From NCBI GenBank assembly GCA_032622095.1, contig CP136067.1, forward strand, positions 177,478,556-177,542,555: a stretch of 64,000 bases of DNA. The letters are read 5' to 3'. The position numbers were made by a program, and so were the translations under genes. Numbering within the stretch: position 1 is the stretch's first letter; every line of letters starts with the position of its first letter. This document shows positions 1-11,989 of the stretch, piece by piece. The notes beneath the pieces were generated by a model. It did no database searches. It was not told where the DNA came from and was given only the letters and a program-made list of their open reading frames with translations. The stretch comes from Siphonodentalium dalli (Eukaryota; Mollusca; Scaphopoda; Gadilida; Siphonodentaliidae).

Positions 1-237
1 TATAACTGCAAGCTCATAACAACATCGATACGTCATTTGGGTTTGGAAAGACGAACGAGTAATGTTTTGGGCGCATTTGGATTCGCGCAGGATTGACTTA
101 ATAAATCATCGGATTTCAATTGTTCCTGTTAACTTTTGCCAATGGTGCTATGGGATATTTTGGGCTGGTTTTGACACGATACACTTTTCGATTTAAATAC
201 ATTTACAAAAGTGGCTTTTTCGCTAAATGTATATAAA

Positions 238-400
238 TATAAGGATTAACTGTCATGTGGACTGTTTTTATGGAGATGTAACCGTGAGGTAAGTGGTCAT
301 AACTTGTATGTAAAACCCTGCTTGTTTTACACAAGTTATGACCACTTACCTCACGGTTACATCTCCATAACAACAGTCCACATGACAGTTAATCCTTATA
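238..400. repeat. Long foldback palindrome (MITE-like)
   Basis: Two nearly perfect inverted arms of about 70 bp (238-307 and 331-400) flank a 23-bp loop. The sequence TAAA stands directly outside both ends (234-237 and 401-404), which fits a 4-bp target duplication. No coding capacity is seen. It is probably a foldback transposon or MITE; a recombination-derived palindrome is the alternative. Confidence 0.75.
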
Positions 401-543
401 TAAATTCATAACATACATGTAGAAACGAGACAAACAATTACAAATTTCGTTAGTATATTGAGAGTGGACCGCTAACACTCACTCGAACGAACAAAATAAC
501 GCGATGATAACACTACAAACATAAACGTGAACTACATGTGGTT

Positions 544-963
544 TATATTTTATCATGAATCTCGACTCTGGCTACGCCCGTATATATCATATTCCACCCC
601 TCAAAACAAGTGAAGATTTTAATGTCCTGACTGGGAACTTTATAACTGTGAACATATAACGTTGGGAACATGTTTCTGTATTAATACATGTTCCACAGTA
701 TATTTGGTATAAGCTCGATAATTTACGATTTCGCAATAAACATTGAATTAATATTACATAATCAAGCAATCTCGAACTGGGACCTTCAACTACAGCAAAA
801 TAGATTATTAAGTAACAGGTATTAATCAAGGGATATGTTACATACGTTGTTTTTTCAATGTTAGAATGTTCCCCGTCAGACCATCACAAAGTTCCCAGGT
901 TTTGAACCGGTGGAGTATGATCTCTACGGATGTAGCCAGAATTGAAATGCATGACACGATCTA
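544..963. mobile_element. MULE-type MITE with long TIRs and 9-bp TSD
   Basis: A 420-bp element with imperfect inverted ends of about 70 bp: 'catgaatctc..actctggctacgcccg' on the left and its complement near 895-960 on the right. It is flanked by a perfect 9-bp duplication CATGTGGTT (535-543 and 964-972). Long TIRs plus a 9-bp duplication are typical of Mutator-like elements. Related copies lie at 21582-22401 and 28656-29152, with a remnant at 36563. It encodes nothing and would need a transposase supplied in trans. Confidence 0.75.
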
Positions 964-2379
964 CATGTGGTTCTATTCCTAATTTCCTACATGAAATTCA
1001 GCCAATTTTAAATGGAAATTTTAGGAACGGACTCTTAAGTTCAAAGTTCTAAATTCTTGTTGCAGCAAGAATGCACATCTTAGTCACTAACCTTTACCAG
1101 TTCACCCGCCTGCAACTATTCCATTCCTGAAATTTATCCCAATGAGAACCAAGGCATATTTACACAAGGATCAAATTCGAGTTTCTGGAACACAATGTCG
1201 AGAATGTCTCTCTATATGTTACCTATTTCTAGATATTCAGGTAACATTAACTACCAGCAAGCTGTGTTCACTATTATTCTGGACTTCTTGGCAGCGTCCG
1301 ATAATACAGAAACAATCCGCCATCGACATAACAGCCAAACTAGTACTTGTCATGTGACCCTTATTTCAGATTGTTATGGCGACAAGTGTCTGTTCCAACG
1401 ACATATGCTTATATAGATGGTAATCGTGGACCGAGATCAGTTAATTTTACCAACAGATGAAGTTTTGTATACAAAACAATAGAACCAGACAGACAAGCCA
1501 TCAATCTGAATGTGTCAATTTAAAATTTTGATGACGCGTTCGATTCATCTTAATTTTATTGCGGGTCACATGTTACATTGAGCTTCGAGTCAAATAGTTT
1601 TCATTCCCCTAAGTCAAAGTACAACCGGGACCCTGGTACGGTATTTCTAAACGTCAAGTTACAGATATAAAATTTCACACTTTCAATATTGATACGTAGC
1701 GCGATCGCGGTCATGTGGGCTAATTGATCAATTGTCATATATAGCAGTCTCGTCGAAAAACTACGCATTTGTTACAAAAAGAATTTGAATAGTACAGTAT
1801 TAAAGATGAAGGTGCGTTGAACCTATATCTAAAGATACCCTGCCAGATTTGACACCATATATCCATTATCTGTATGCTGTCTATACCAGAACATAATTAT
1901 GTCGGAGCCATGAGCCCATTAAAATGAGGTTTTGATGACCATTTATCAACTTTCAAAATAGTCAATTTGAACATGTTTAAAAAAAATTGTCAGCCTATGA
2001 AAAATTCCAACGATCGCCTCTTATAAAGAGCGTCCATGCTCCTGGCGACTACAATGGAGTATATACATAGCGTTTACAATTATGAGCTTTTGTGATAAAT
2101 TTTCTCGATGATTGTCAAATATTTTTTATCGTTTATGTTTTGCAACCTCTGAGTGAGAGAGAGATAGAGATAGAGCGAGCGAGATGATACAATGCAGCTG
2201 CATGTATTAGGCGATTACTTTTGGGGTCAATTGATATAATTCGAACGAAGTCATTAAATGGACATACATGTACATATATGTACAATCTTCAAGTATTATA
2301 TGCTTTTTTCATTGTCTTTTATAAATGACCTCCTTCCGTCCGTCTGTGTCCGTCATACATTATGAGTACATACATTGTC
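964..2379. other. No gene recognised
   Basis: AT-rich sequence with only short chance reading frames. A GA-rich simple stretch lies at about 2154-2184. Nothing else was recognised. Confidence 0.5.
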
Positions 2380-3350
2380 TAATAAACTCCTCTCACAGTT
2401 TCGAATGTAGATAATTGAAACTTTAGGAGATTGTTTCAAATATATTGCTGATGTGTAACATGTATATGGATGACAGCTATTATCAGGTCTGGCAATTTCC
2501 AAATTATAGCAAAAATAGCTATATGTAGCTATTATAGCTACATTTGACTATAGTAAAACAATATTTTACCAATTTGCATGAGCTGTTGTAACTAATGGTA
2601 AGGGGTGTTATGTTGTTACAACTTATGAAACCACGGCTGATGACATTTAGGTTGCACCAGCTTGCGGAATATCCGAGAAGCATAGCTAATGACAAGTATC
2701 TGTTTAGAAAATGGTAATGCTATGTGATATGGGACTCAGTTCCATCCATATATGATCTATTCTTCTATTTAGGTACAGTTGTCAGGACAAAGTAACAATT
2801 TTGTCACATTTCGTTAATTATACATGAAAATGGCAAACAATATATATTTACTAAGAGTATAATCAAACCATGTTCTTGTATATTTAAATGATTGTTTGTT
2901 GCATTGGGTTATCTCTCTTCAACCAGATCCATCCATCACCAATAGCCATATGTAGTTATAATAGCTACATATGGCTATTGTAGCTATATTTCGGAATTAA
3001 CAGACCTGATTATGCTGATATTGTTTTTCACTGAGTTATTCACCCTTCTCGACTTATAAATGCAATGAACTCCTCCCACAGTTTCTAACGTTGAGAATTG
3101 AAATATTCGGATATCGGTACACATATAGGGATAATATGCAACATGTTTATGGACGACGAAATATTTTTTTCCCGAGGTAGAGTTGTATTTCCCTTTCTTG
3201 AATTAGAACAATTTGTACCGCTTTGAGTTTGGGTACCTTCATTGTGCAATCATTTCCTCCCACAATTTCGAATGTAGAGAATTGAAACTTTAGGATCGTG
3301 TTAGCCAAATACTGATCATGTGCAACCTGTATATGGACGACAGAAAAAAC
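2380..3350. repeat. Three degenerate copies of a ~90-bp motif
   Basis: A segment reading roughly 'ctcctcYcacagtttcgaa..gagaattgaaactttagga..gcaacatgtatatggacgac' occurs at about 2390-2475, 3070-3155 and 3255-3345. Short palindromic clusters of 'tagctatatgtagct' type lie at 2510-2545 and 2945-2990. A 155-codon minus-strand reading frame (3147-3614) runs over the third copy and has no protein-like features. Confidence 0.55.
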
Positions 3351-3626
3351 AATCGTTTTCACAAAAATATTCAACATTCTTGACTCAGAAATCTTTGTAC
3401 CATTATTGTTTTCAATTTTTTGATGATTTTTTATCGTGGCGACATATAAGGCAATTAATGTGTTATCGAACTGATACCGACGACCGATTCTATAAAACAT
3501 GATATCAGAATACACAGCGCATGGCTTGTCGATACAAAATATGGAGAGTGTTTTGCTTGTGCATATTGCATATCTTGCATACAACCATGTGAACAATACA
3601 CAAGCTACCCGCATTTGGTCGTTTAA

Positions 3627-4088
3627 CCCTTTCAGTGCCAGGGGCCGATCTCATCGGCCCTAATTTACGGTCTGTAAAATCGGCCCTAAAAAAAAATAAA
3701 AAAAACATTTGTTTTTTTGGGTTGAATTTTTTTTGGGTATGCTTAAGCATGCTATAGCGAATTTAAATACAAAATGGATAAAACCTTAGGGGCATGTTAT
3801 AACTCAAAACTATCACCAAAGTATTCATAGTAATAATGTTGATGCCCATGCAAAAACGTAAGATTCTCTGGCACTAAACTTACAAAATAAGTCTGTTTAA
3901 GAATATAAGAAAAAATTATTAAAATTGTAAAAAATTGCAAAAAATAATAACAAATGATGAAAAATTGTTAGGCCAATGCATTCTCTTATATATGCGAGGC
4001 GACCTATGGTTGACTCGCATGTACAAGAGAATGCATTGGCACAGGGTATATGGGTTGATACAAAAAATCGGACTTGGCACTGAAAGGG
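3627..4088. mobile_element. piggyBac-like MITE with internal hairpin
   Basis: Flanked by TTAA on both sides (3623-3626 and 4089-4092), with terminal inverted repeats CCCTTTCAGTGCCA. The TTAA target and CCC..GGG ends match the piggyBac superfamily. Positions 3974-4039 hold one copy of the palindrome module found in other MITEs of this window (half-site CCAATGCATTCTC). The interior is A-rich and non-coding. Confidence 0.75.
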
Positions 4089-4092
4089 TTAA

Positions 4093-5216
4093 TTAAAGAT
4101 GCATAATCCGAATTAATGCTCGCAAATTACTATTTCTTGGCTTCATGGGTAAAAAATGTTCGATTCGAGTCGAGGAACCCACCCATCAAAGCTCAGAGTG
4201 ATCAGATATCGATGTTTTAAATCTATTATTTTTCACCACAGGTAATCTTAAGTGGCCCATTACACAGTCGACGAGAAGGCTTCCTCTCACCAAATTGCGG
4301 ATGAAGATGGATAACTTTAAAATCAAGTGGCTTTTTTGTGTCAGATATTTGACAAACCGGCTAAATTTCGGTGAACAAAATGTTGATAAATTACAGGTTT
4401 TTTGACACTTTTATACTACATGTATATAGTTGACTGTGGTTAGCATTATTTTGGGGCAATTACTCGATTCTGATAACTGAAGCGGCATTTCAAAAAATGT
4501 TGTTGTTGTCGGAATCCGATGATATGGGGACCATCGAATCGGATTGAGTACCTTTAACGCATCGCTATTTATCGGATAAACGCACTCGACTGAATATATC
4601 TTTAACTAAGGCGTTCACATGGTCTAATCGGGATTTCCACTTCGAAATAGAGTTATCTCTCTTCTATCAGCTACATCCCACATGCATTGTTCAATTTCAT
4701 GTCTGTCTGATGGACATGAACGTCAGTTTGTTCAGCTACCGATGGTCAGATGATGATTGTTAGCAGACGTTCTCAGATATCGATAAAGGAAGGGCCATGT
4801 TTAAAATATTCTCGTATTCCTGTTTTTTACATTAAATATAATAATGTATTTGTAACATAAAATATAATTACGATTTCAATCATTCTTCATTGTACACACA
4901 TTTTGACAGCCAACTAAGAATAACATGTGCATGATTTACCACCCCCTCTCCAAACAATTTGTTCAGTTATCATAATAATATCCTCAGAATTCTTACTAGC
5001 CAGACCGTGGGAGCTTCTTATGATCTAGTTGGGTCTTCGTGGAGGAGACAATTTCGATATATTTGGCAAATCGCAATATATTCGGGGATTCTCCTTCATT
5101 ATCACGATACAAAGTAAAGAATAGTTTTATACCATGCAGCACGGTCACGACCTAATCTTAAGTGGAATATTCATGTGATATTTCCTGCTCTGAATATCTG
5201 ACAGTTCATTGTTCTT
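4093..5216. other. No gene recognised
   Basis: Unique-looking AT-rich DNA. No protein-like frame, RNA gene or clear repeat was recognised. Confidence 0.5.
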
Positions 5217-5218
5217 GA

Positions 5219-5412
5219 TCCTTTCATGACTGGAGCTTCTAGAAATTTTGCGAAAACCCTGTGCCACTGCATTTTCTTATATATGCGAGTCGCCCATAGG
5301 ATATTGTAAGCCAGTGCATTATCTTATATATGTGGGAGACTCGCATAAATACGAGAATGCACTGGTACACGATATTTAATGCTGGACCAGCGCAGCTCCC
5401 GCCATGAAAGGG
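5219..5412. mobile_element. Decayed CCCTTTCATG-type MITE
   Basis: The inverted ends read CCTTTCATGACTGGAGCT (left) and, as complement, CCCTTTCATGGCGGGAGCT (right). The TTAA target is degraded to TTGA on the right. The inside holds two decayed pieces of the shared palindrome (about 5263-5300 and 5311-5365). It matches the element at 41131-41342. Confidence 0.6.
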
Positions 5413-5416
5413 TTGA

Positions 5417-6741
5417 TGAGACTAGTTTAGTCCATGTGTTGCGTATACCTCGTGTAAGCACAATTTAATGGTATATGGGTAGTTTGATTTCAACAGCCTT
5501 TTCCGCAAGAATTATAATTCTCTAATAGTCGATTTGTGGGTTTTAGATTAAAAGAATGTGCCAAGTCTCTCGACCGGTCATACACCAATATGACGAAAAT
5601 ACCAATGTTTCTTTCTGAGATGCGAATCCAATTGCTGTTGAAACTATTAACGTGTCTGTATCTCCTGTATTCTTATGGACAATAATGGCTACAACCTCGT
5701 CGATAAATTCACTTGATGCTGAAATAGCTGATGGTTATACTATATGTGTGGGATTCTGCAGTAGTTAAGCATTATTTGGTCGACGGCTGTTGCCAAAAAA
5801 TTCGAACAATATGCAACTACTCACCCCACATTGTACTTAACATCCTTGGCATAGGTCAAGATATGTTGACCCCTTAGTTTATTCGACTTGTGAAGGAGAG
5901 CTCCTCCCTCAATAACAATAAGCACGTGTGTCTTGATTCCTGGATAGAGACACAACTCTGTCACTACTCTTGATATAGGCCTCTTTGACAATTGCTGTGC
6001 CAAGTGTTTGTTGGATTATATATCCGATGTTTTGTTTACATCGGCACAATTCAGAGGAGCATCGTTACGGTATGTTATGCATGATGACAGTGAGTGTAGA
6101 CTATGCTCATCGAACTATTGTTGAACTACGTTCAAATAATCGAAATCGCGTTTACGCATCGGGAGTGCTCAACTCAATGTGTTGTTCGATTGTGCTGTGG
6201 CTAGTGTTAGTCAACTCTCTCATTGTATCTGAGCACAAGTAAGTGTCATGGTGGCCATCGCAGGCACAAGGACTCGGCCAAGCACCAACAACGAGTTAGA
6301 CCCCTCTAATCCTGATAGTCCTCACCAAGCACGGCTCTGTAAGTCGTGGAAACTCGCGCCCAATGTGTATTCCTCCTGCTGGGAGCATGGATACAATGAC
6401 CCTGACATTGCTGTACAGCCAGGGATATTCTTCTGAAAATTCCAGAATCGTGTGACGGAAATGCCTGCAACCCTTTGGCATAATGGATGTGACTCGCTGT
6501 GGCTAAAAGGTTAGGCATCTTAAAATAAGTCACAAGGCGGAGGTTACACTTGCTCATTCTTCTTGAAAACGTATTTTAGTATTTAAATATCAATATATTC
6601 CAATCATGGCTGTGTCGTTTGACATTATACTCATTCAAACACATGCACTGACAACTTTGAAAGAACTGGTGGACCAACATCCACTGGTATGGAAAAAACA
6701 TTGTTCCAAGCACCTTCATAAAAAATTCTTAACGACTCAAG
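5417..6741. other. No gene recognised
   Basis: Several frames of 60-85 codons exist on both strands but overlap each other and show no family features. No repeat was recognised. Confidence 0.45.
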
Positions 6742-7355
6742 TCAAGCAGCATTGGATTGGTCATTAAGACCAAATCGGTTACCATGGCGATTTACTGGCT
6801 TTTCAGGGGCGACTTCCCAGTCATCTTGATCTGATGGATCGGTATACGTACCGAGGTCCAGTACATGGCCCCTGTCGTTGGGGTTTGGTGTGACCTCTAC
6901 GAGCAGTTTGTTGGGTGGAGCAGATTCTACCAATAAATGACAACGAAGTGCTCTCGCAATTGCCTCAATGTCATCGCACGAGTCACACCATTGGGACCAT
7001 ATAATCTTTTCCACGCTTCCCCTAAGTCAAACCCTTTTATTAATGAGCCGAGTCTACCCGTGGCGCTCATCATGGTATGAAAACCACTACCTTCATTGAT
7101 TTGGGTATTTATATCCATCGCTTTGAGCCATAGCTGTTGCTCAAATGTGATGCATGTTTGACATGGGGTCGTCCTGTTCACCCGGCGGCTATTGTTTCGG
7201 GTAGGTGTTGGGGCAGGTGTGATAATCCTCAACATCACAGAGCTGCCGACTATAGTTTTTATCATAATTGTTACTGGGAATTGGTGGCGATGGCTAATTT
7301 CGACGGCGACGAGCGGCCGGACGATGAGGATAATTGGGGTTTTTGGAAAATTCAA
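6742..7355 (-). pseudogene. Frameshifted transposon-associated protein relic
   Basis: Two overlapping minus-strand frames appear to be one broken gene. The first (7355 downwards) has 'GSGFHTMMSATGRLGSLIKG' followed by a LYGPNGVTRAM stretch. The sense then moves to another frame (7014-6742) reading IARALRCHLLVES, with the switch near 6960. The pattern GFHxxMS..G..G..xxG..xxYGPNxV..ARAxRxHxLVES resembles an uncharacterised protein often found in invertebrate repetitive DNA. That similarity is recalled, not searched, and I cannot name the superfamily or function. It lies just downstream of the MULE transposase relic on the same strand, but need not belong to the same element. Confidence 0.45.
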
Positions 7356-7562
7356 AACTCGAGGAATACAGCGCGTAGAGGGCTCATTTTGGTGTCTAAC
7401 GAAAGGCCGATATTCGCCCTATCCACACATATTAACCCCGCCACTGAACGGACACCGGAAGTTGCATTATGAACGAAGAAATGCACATGTGATATATTTC
7501 AACAAATTTATTAAATACTCAAGATATATATAACAAATACTATCAATATAACATAACATGAA

Positions 7563-8096
7563 TTATAGCACATTAATATTTGATACTGAATCCATGTATT
7601 CGAGAATATCTATTTCGCCTGCGCCGAAAACTCTCTTGAAATGTCTGATGGAATTGTCAACTTTGCGATATCGCATCTTGCATGGGCCAATCCTTCCACC
7701 CGCTCTCAATTGGATGACGGTTGCTTCCTGGTAAGCTTGCTCTTTCTTCAGGAAATCTATCAACCTGAAGATGTTCGGGTGTGAGCAAGATAACACCAAC
7801 TGCAGTTTTCGGTGCCCCTGTCGCCAACTGTGATGCATGTTTGATATGCCCCTGTGATGCATGTTTGATATGCCCCTGTGATGCATGTTTGATATGCCCC
7901 TGTGATGCATGTTTGATATGCCCCTGTGATGCATGTTTGATATGCCCCTGTGATGCATGTTTGATATGCCCCTGTCTATGTTTGATATGCCCCTGTCGCC
8001 AACTTCGTTTGAAGCTCTTGGCTCTAAAAAACCACCATAACAAATCATACAACGATCTTCTGTCTTCTCGTCGAAGTTGGGCGTTATGATACGCAA
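7563..8096 (-). pseudogene. MULE transposase C-terminal fragment
   Basis: The minus-strand frame ends with SHPNIFRLIDFLKKEQA, then QLRAGG, a basic stretch (KMRYRKVD) and 'GEIDILEYMDSVS' before the stop. This is the usual C-terminal layout of Mutator-like (MULE) transposases: HPN(I/V), F...LKKEQA, a G-rich basic linker, then the final YxxxVS helix. Upstream residues HRKLQ fit the segment just before the HPN motif. The catalytic DDE core is absent, so only the tail of the gene remains. A 24-bp minisatellite sits in the frame and replaces what should be the preceding transposase sequence. It fits the MULE-type MITEs in this window, but whether it once mobilised them is unknown. Confidence 0.65.
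7826..7994. repeat. 24-bp minisatellite, ~6.5 units
   Basis: Near-identical units of TGATGCATGTTTGATATGCC plus CCTG; the last unit is shortened. The period is a multiple of three, so frames stay open on both strands (repeating HHRGISNM on minus). Both open frames are products of the repeat. Confidence 0.9.
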
Positions 8097-8142
8097 CGGG
8101 TTTGAGTCAGATGATTACTCAGATCATATATATAAACAACAG

Positions 8143-8212
8143 CCCCCTGGGAAGAATACAAAATACCACTGGTAAAGTTTATATTGGTATTTTAGTATTC
8201 CACCCCCCAGGG
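8143..8212. repeat. Short hairpin with CCCTGGG ends
   Basis: Left arm CCCCCTGGGAAGAATAC.AAAATACCA pairs with a right arm ending CCCCCCAGGG around a roughly 15-nt loop. It is non-coding, possibly a small foldback element. Confidence 0.6.
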
Positions 8213-8577
8213 ACCTGTAATAGAAACGTTCAAGTTGAGGACCTGTCGCGCTTATAAGTCGGCTCGCGATGACCGACACGTGCATGTTTATAGCATATAG
8301 AGCCTGCGATATCAAAAATTGTTACATGTACCTAGTGTGTGTATAGCGCACATTCTATCACAATAAAGGCAGTTCAGTTGGTTATAAATGAGCGTTAAAT
8401 AAAACTAACAACGCTCCTTATTGGGTGATTGCATATAATCGATGACGGTGATATTTGTGAATATCAATATAATACAACATTACAATGTAAATGACACATG
8501 TAGAATGATTTTAACCGGTTTATTTGGCAGAAAGCAGAATTATAACACTAATTGATTAACTATCCTAGTGAAACAAA

Positions 8578-8831
8578 CAAGCCTTGAAATAGTGTGTCTG
8601 TCATTTGCAGAATGAGGTACCCAGAGGGTGAATTTAGTGATGCTAATCCGCATAGCGGGCTAGCATCACCAAATTCACCCTCTGGTGACCTCATTCTGCT
8701 TACAACTCAGCAGAATGAGGCTCCCAGAGGGTGAATTTGGTGATGCTAGCCCGCTATGCGTGGTAGCATTACCAAATTCACCCTCTGTGGACCTCATTCT
8801 GCAAATGACAGGCACACTATTTCAAGGCTTG
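8578..8831. mobile_element. hAT-like MITE, 8-bp TSD
   Basis: A 254-bp element with TIRs CAAGCCTTGAAATAGTG and a perfect 8-bp duplication GAAACAAA (8570-8577 and 8832-8839), typical of hAT transposons. Each end carries a palindrome built from CAGAGGGTGAATTTGGTGAT and its complement, so it folds into two hairpins back to back. It is an internally deleted relative of 33826-34279 and 61206-61636. Confidence 0.85.
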
Positions 8832-9046
8832 GAAACAAATCACCCGGTTATGAGAATAATCATGCAAAGTTTGAATAGCTCTCAACTATGTTCCCCAAAG
8901 CGGAAATATTTTCAGCCATGGTGTAATGCAATGAGAAATAGTAAGTTGGATACATCCACAAACTCCATCTAGTCACCCATTTCCAACCATGGTGTATCCT
9001 CCACAAACTCCATCTAGTCACGTCCCTGCTGTAGAGCAACACAAAT

Positions 9047-9493
9047 GTGACCCGCCATATCAAATCCAGTCGTAAGTCGGGATTTTTTTACCCGTGCCAA
9101 TGCATTCTCTTATATATGCGAGTCGACCATAGGTCGCCTCGCATATATAAGAGAATGCATTGGCCTAACAATTTTTTATCATTTTTTTTAAATAAATGTT
9201 TCTTACAATTTTTAGGACATAAAATAAAAAACAGCCATTACCCTGCAGGGAACCCCACACATATATAGAAGCATATATAATAGTGTCGTCTGCTCATGTT
9301 TGTCTGGGGCTCTGTATGGGTGAAATTATAAAATTGTTAAAGAATACAAGAAAAAATTATTAAAATTGTAAAAAATTGTTAGGCCAATGCATTCTCTTAT
9401 ATATGCGAGCGACCTATGGTCGACTCGCATATTTAAGAGGATGCATTGGCACAGGGTAAAAAAATCCCGACTGGATTTGATATGGCGGGTCAC
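9047..9493. mobile_element. GTGACCCGCC-type MITE with two palindromes
   Basis: A complete copy of about 447 bp. The ends are GTGACCCGCCATATC and its complement, then a T-rich stretch, then CCCTGTGCC-type junctions to the shared 67-bp palindrome (9097-9163 and 9384-9449). AAAT stands outside both ends, a possible 4-bp duplication. The middle has a CCCTGCAGGG site and no coding frame. Other copies: 42662-43043 (reversed, left end lost) and 62443-63980 (split by an insertion). Confidence 0.8.
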
Positions 9494-9497
9494 AAAT

Positions 9498-11958
9498 ACA
9501 CCATCAAACAAAGCGGTATCGAGAATCTTTCGTATCACCACCGGCGGGCTGCCGTAATAATAAACTGTTTCATGTCAACATTCATATCGCCTCAAACAAA
9601 CCCACACAAAACACCCCGTGGTTGACTGGACATGTGAAAAGCTTCAACAAGCACGCACCAACCCACCCATTGTCCCGTCAATTTCGTCTATCGAATATAC
9701 AACAAAGCTGTTCGAAGTTTTTTAAGAATGAGAGTTATGTACGTGACTGCGGGAAATTATAGGTTGCTACTAAGAGCACAAGTCATCAGCGGTATTCAAC
9801 GTCAATTAAGTCAACTAGTTGTTTTGGGTTCATTCAAATAGAATGGGAAGATTTGACCTGTATTCTTATGTAAACGGCATGGTGCTTTTCTTCCGTATGT
9901 TTCAAACATGCGCTCCGTGTTGAGTCATCTCGGGACACACAATGATGCAGGTAGTGGACCTCGGCGACTTTTGAACCTTTCATGTCTTCGACAACGTCTT
10001 ATCCGCTAGCGCGTGAGTATATCCGTTCATTTTACTGTCTTTAAATTTACTCTTAATTTACATAAATAACAATATAGCGCTGTGTGATGCGTGTTTAGTA
10101 GTGCAAAAATACTCTTAGCTTATTTTTATTATTTTCGGTTGGGGTCCTTTGCCGTTTGTCCTATGTCGGTGTGTCATTCAGAGTACAAGTGCACACGAAC
10201 ATCCGTGGGAACTAAAGTTAATTCCTACGACAATACACGTTAAAGGCACTCAATGCACTCAAAGTGGGATCATGCGAAATAACATCAATTTTATAGAAGT
10301 CTGTAAAACAAGGGTTATCAGCAATTAAGTAGATGAAAAAGATATATTGACTTTGTTCCAATTTTCATTATTAATAACTCTCTGATAATGAGATTTCGAA
10401 TGTAAAACTATTGTTATTTAACATCACTTTTACAGTGGAATTACCGATAAAAGTTCAAATATTCTGAAAATCATATTGCGACTCACATATTTGAACTCAG
10501 TTACACGATTAGTTTGTTGACAGATCACTGTGGCAGTTTTGTTTACATAACAGTGGTTTCAATACGCAAAATTTCGTTAGTGGAAAACTATCAATAGTAA
10601 ATATAAGAACCAAGAAAAACGTTCTTGGTACTCTTCTAAGTGGTGATGTTTTTACAGACTTTTAGATATAACACAGTTGATATATATATTTAAAAACAAT
10701 ATTTTTATTGGAATAAACAGATATCAATGAATGAATGTAAATACAGACATGTAGGGTACATGCTATTATAAAGTGACATTCTTCCAATTCACTCATATCT
10801 CGCTCACTTCATTTACACGTCTTTCGTACATCATATTCACACCCATTGACTTACATGTGAACAGGGGTAAATCGAATATATGTTAATTTTTATATAGCAA
10901 TTCAGATTTTAAATCTTCGAACTTTGTTCATGTGTACGGCGCATCAGTACAGCATCTAACCATAGACGACATTGTGGTATTGGGGGGTCGGTAAAAGTAT
11001 TTCCTTTATAATAATATATCTATAATAATTAAGTGAGTTTTCGAACCGGCGAAGAGATAATTTCCAGGACACTCAAGTTTATTGGTGTTGACTCGCGCGT
11101 ATATGTATAGCCTTTTCTAAAGAAAGTTGATATATTAATCCATGTTCTTCTTAGTGGTGATGTGTTTACAGGCTTATTTCACATCATTTGCAGTGTCTCT
11201 ACGTACTTTCGAGGGAGAGATACGATATGTGGACAAATAGTCGAATATTTATATTCTTTATAGGATTTATATGCTCTGGCAAACTCATCAAAGTCATAAC
11301 AATATTCCAGCCATGTTACAGTTTTCTTTAAAAATTATACCATATCAGGAATGTCTAATATTGTCTAATTTCTATAACTTGAATAAGTCTGTATGTGGCA
11401 TAAGTAGTTGAGTATATATCGAGCTATCACCAGGCTCGGATCATGATGTAACAAAAAGAGAAAGTCATTTCAGGCTCCAGACGCGACGGGAATTTAAATA
11501 GTGAACATTATATACTAGTGGAGACTAATTATAGTCTGATTATAGGAATTCGAAACATTTAAACTTTACCTTGTGTTTTTGTACAGAACAGTAGCACCAA
11601 CCTTACCCATATGAACAAGCTGATCCCTTCACGGATGGCTGAAAATACATTCTTGGTTCAATCTAGTGAAATTAGTTCATATGTTCACCATGTTTTGCAA
11701 TTACACGTATAGTCACATTGCAAATGCACCCTTGTAGCAGAGGGCGAGTCGAGACATGTACAGGTATATCAGAGTGAGCAGCTTTTATTGTTCAGATATT
11801 TTAATTTCCAATAAAATGAAAGGGGTATGTTTTAGAAGAAGAGCCGAATAGTCCGTACTTCCCTACACTTCCACTTAAAAGTTTACAGTAAGCAGGCTCA
11901 TAGTATAGAAAATTCCCTACCTTTGTCATATAGATTCATAAAATATATCCGATTTCAA
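9498..11958. other. No gene recognised
   Basis: AT-rich sequence upstream of the FBXL7 coding exon. It could hold promoter or 5' UTR exons of the gene, but no TATA-plus-initiator arrangement, CpG-rich block or protein-like frame could be picked out by eye. Confidence 0.4.
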
Positions 11959-11989
11959 AACACACCTGAACATAATCGCCCCAGCCCCA

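Noticed and set aside
3147-3614. 155-codon minus-strand open frame
   Set aside because: It lies over degenerate tandem repeats, overlaps an opposite frame and shows no domain or codon signal.
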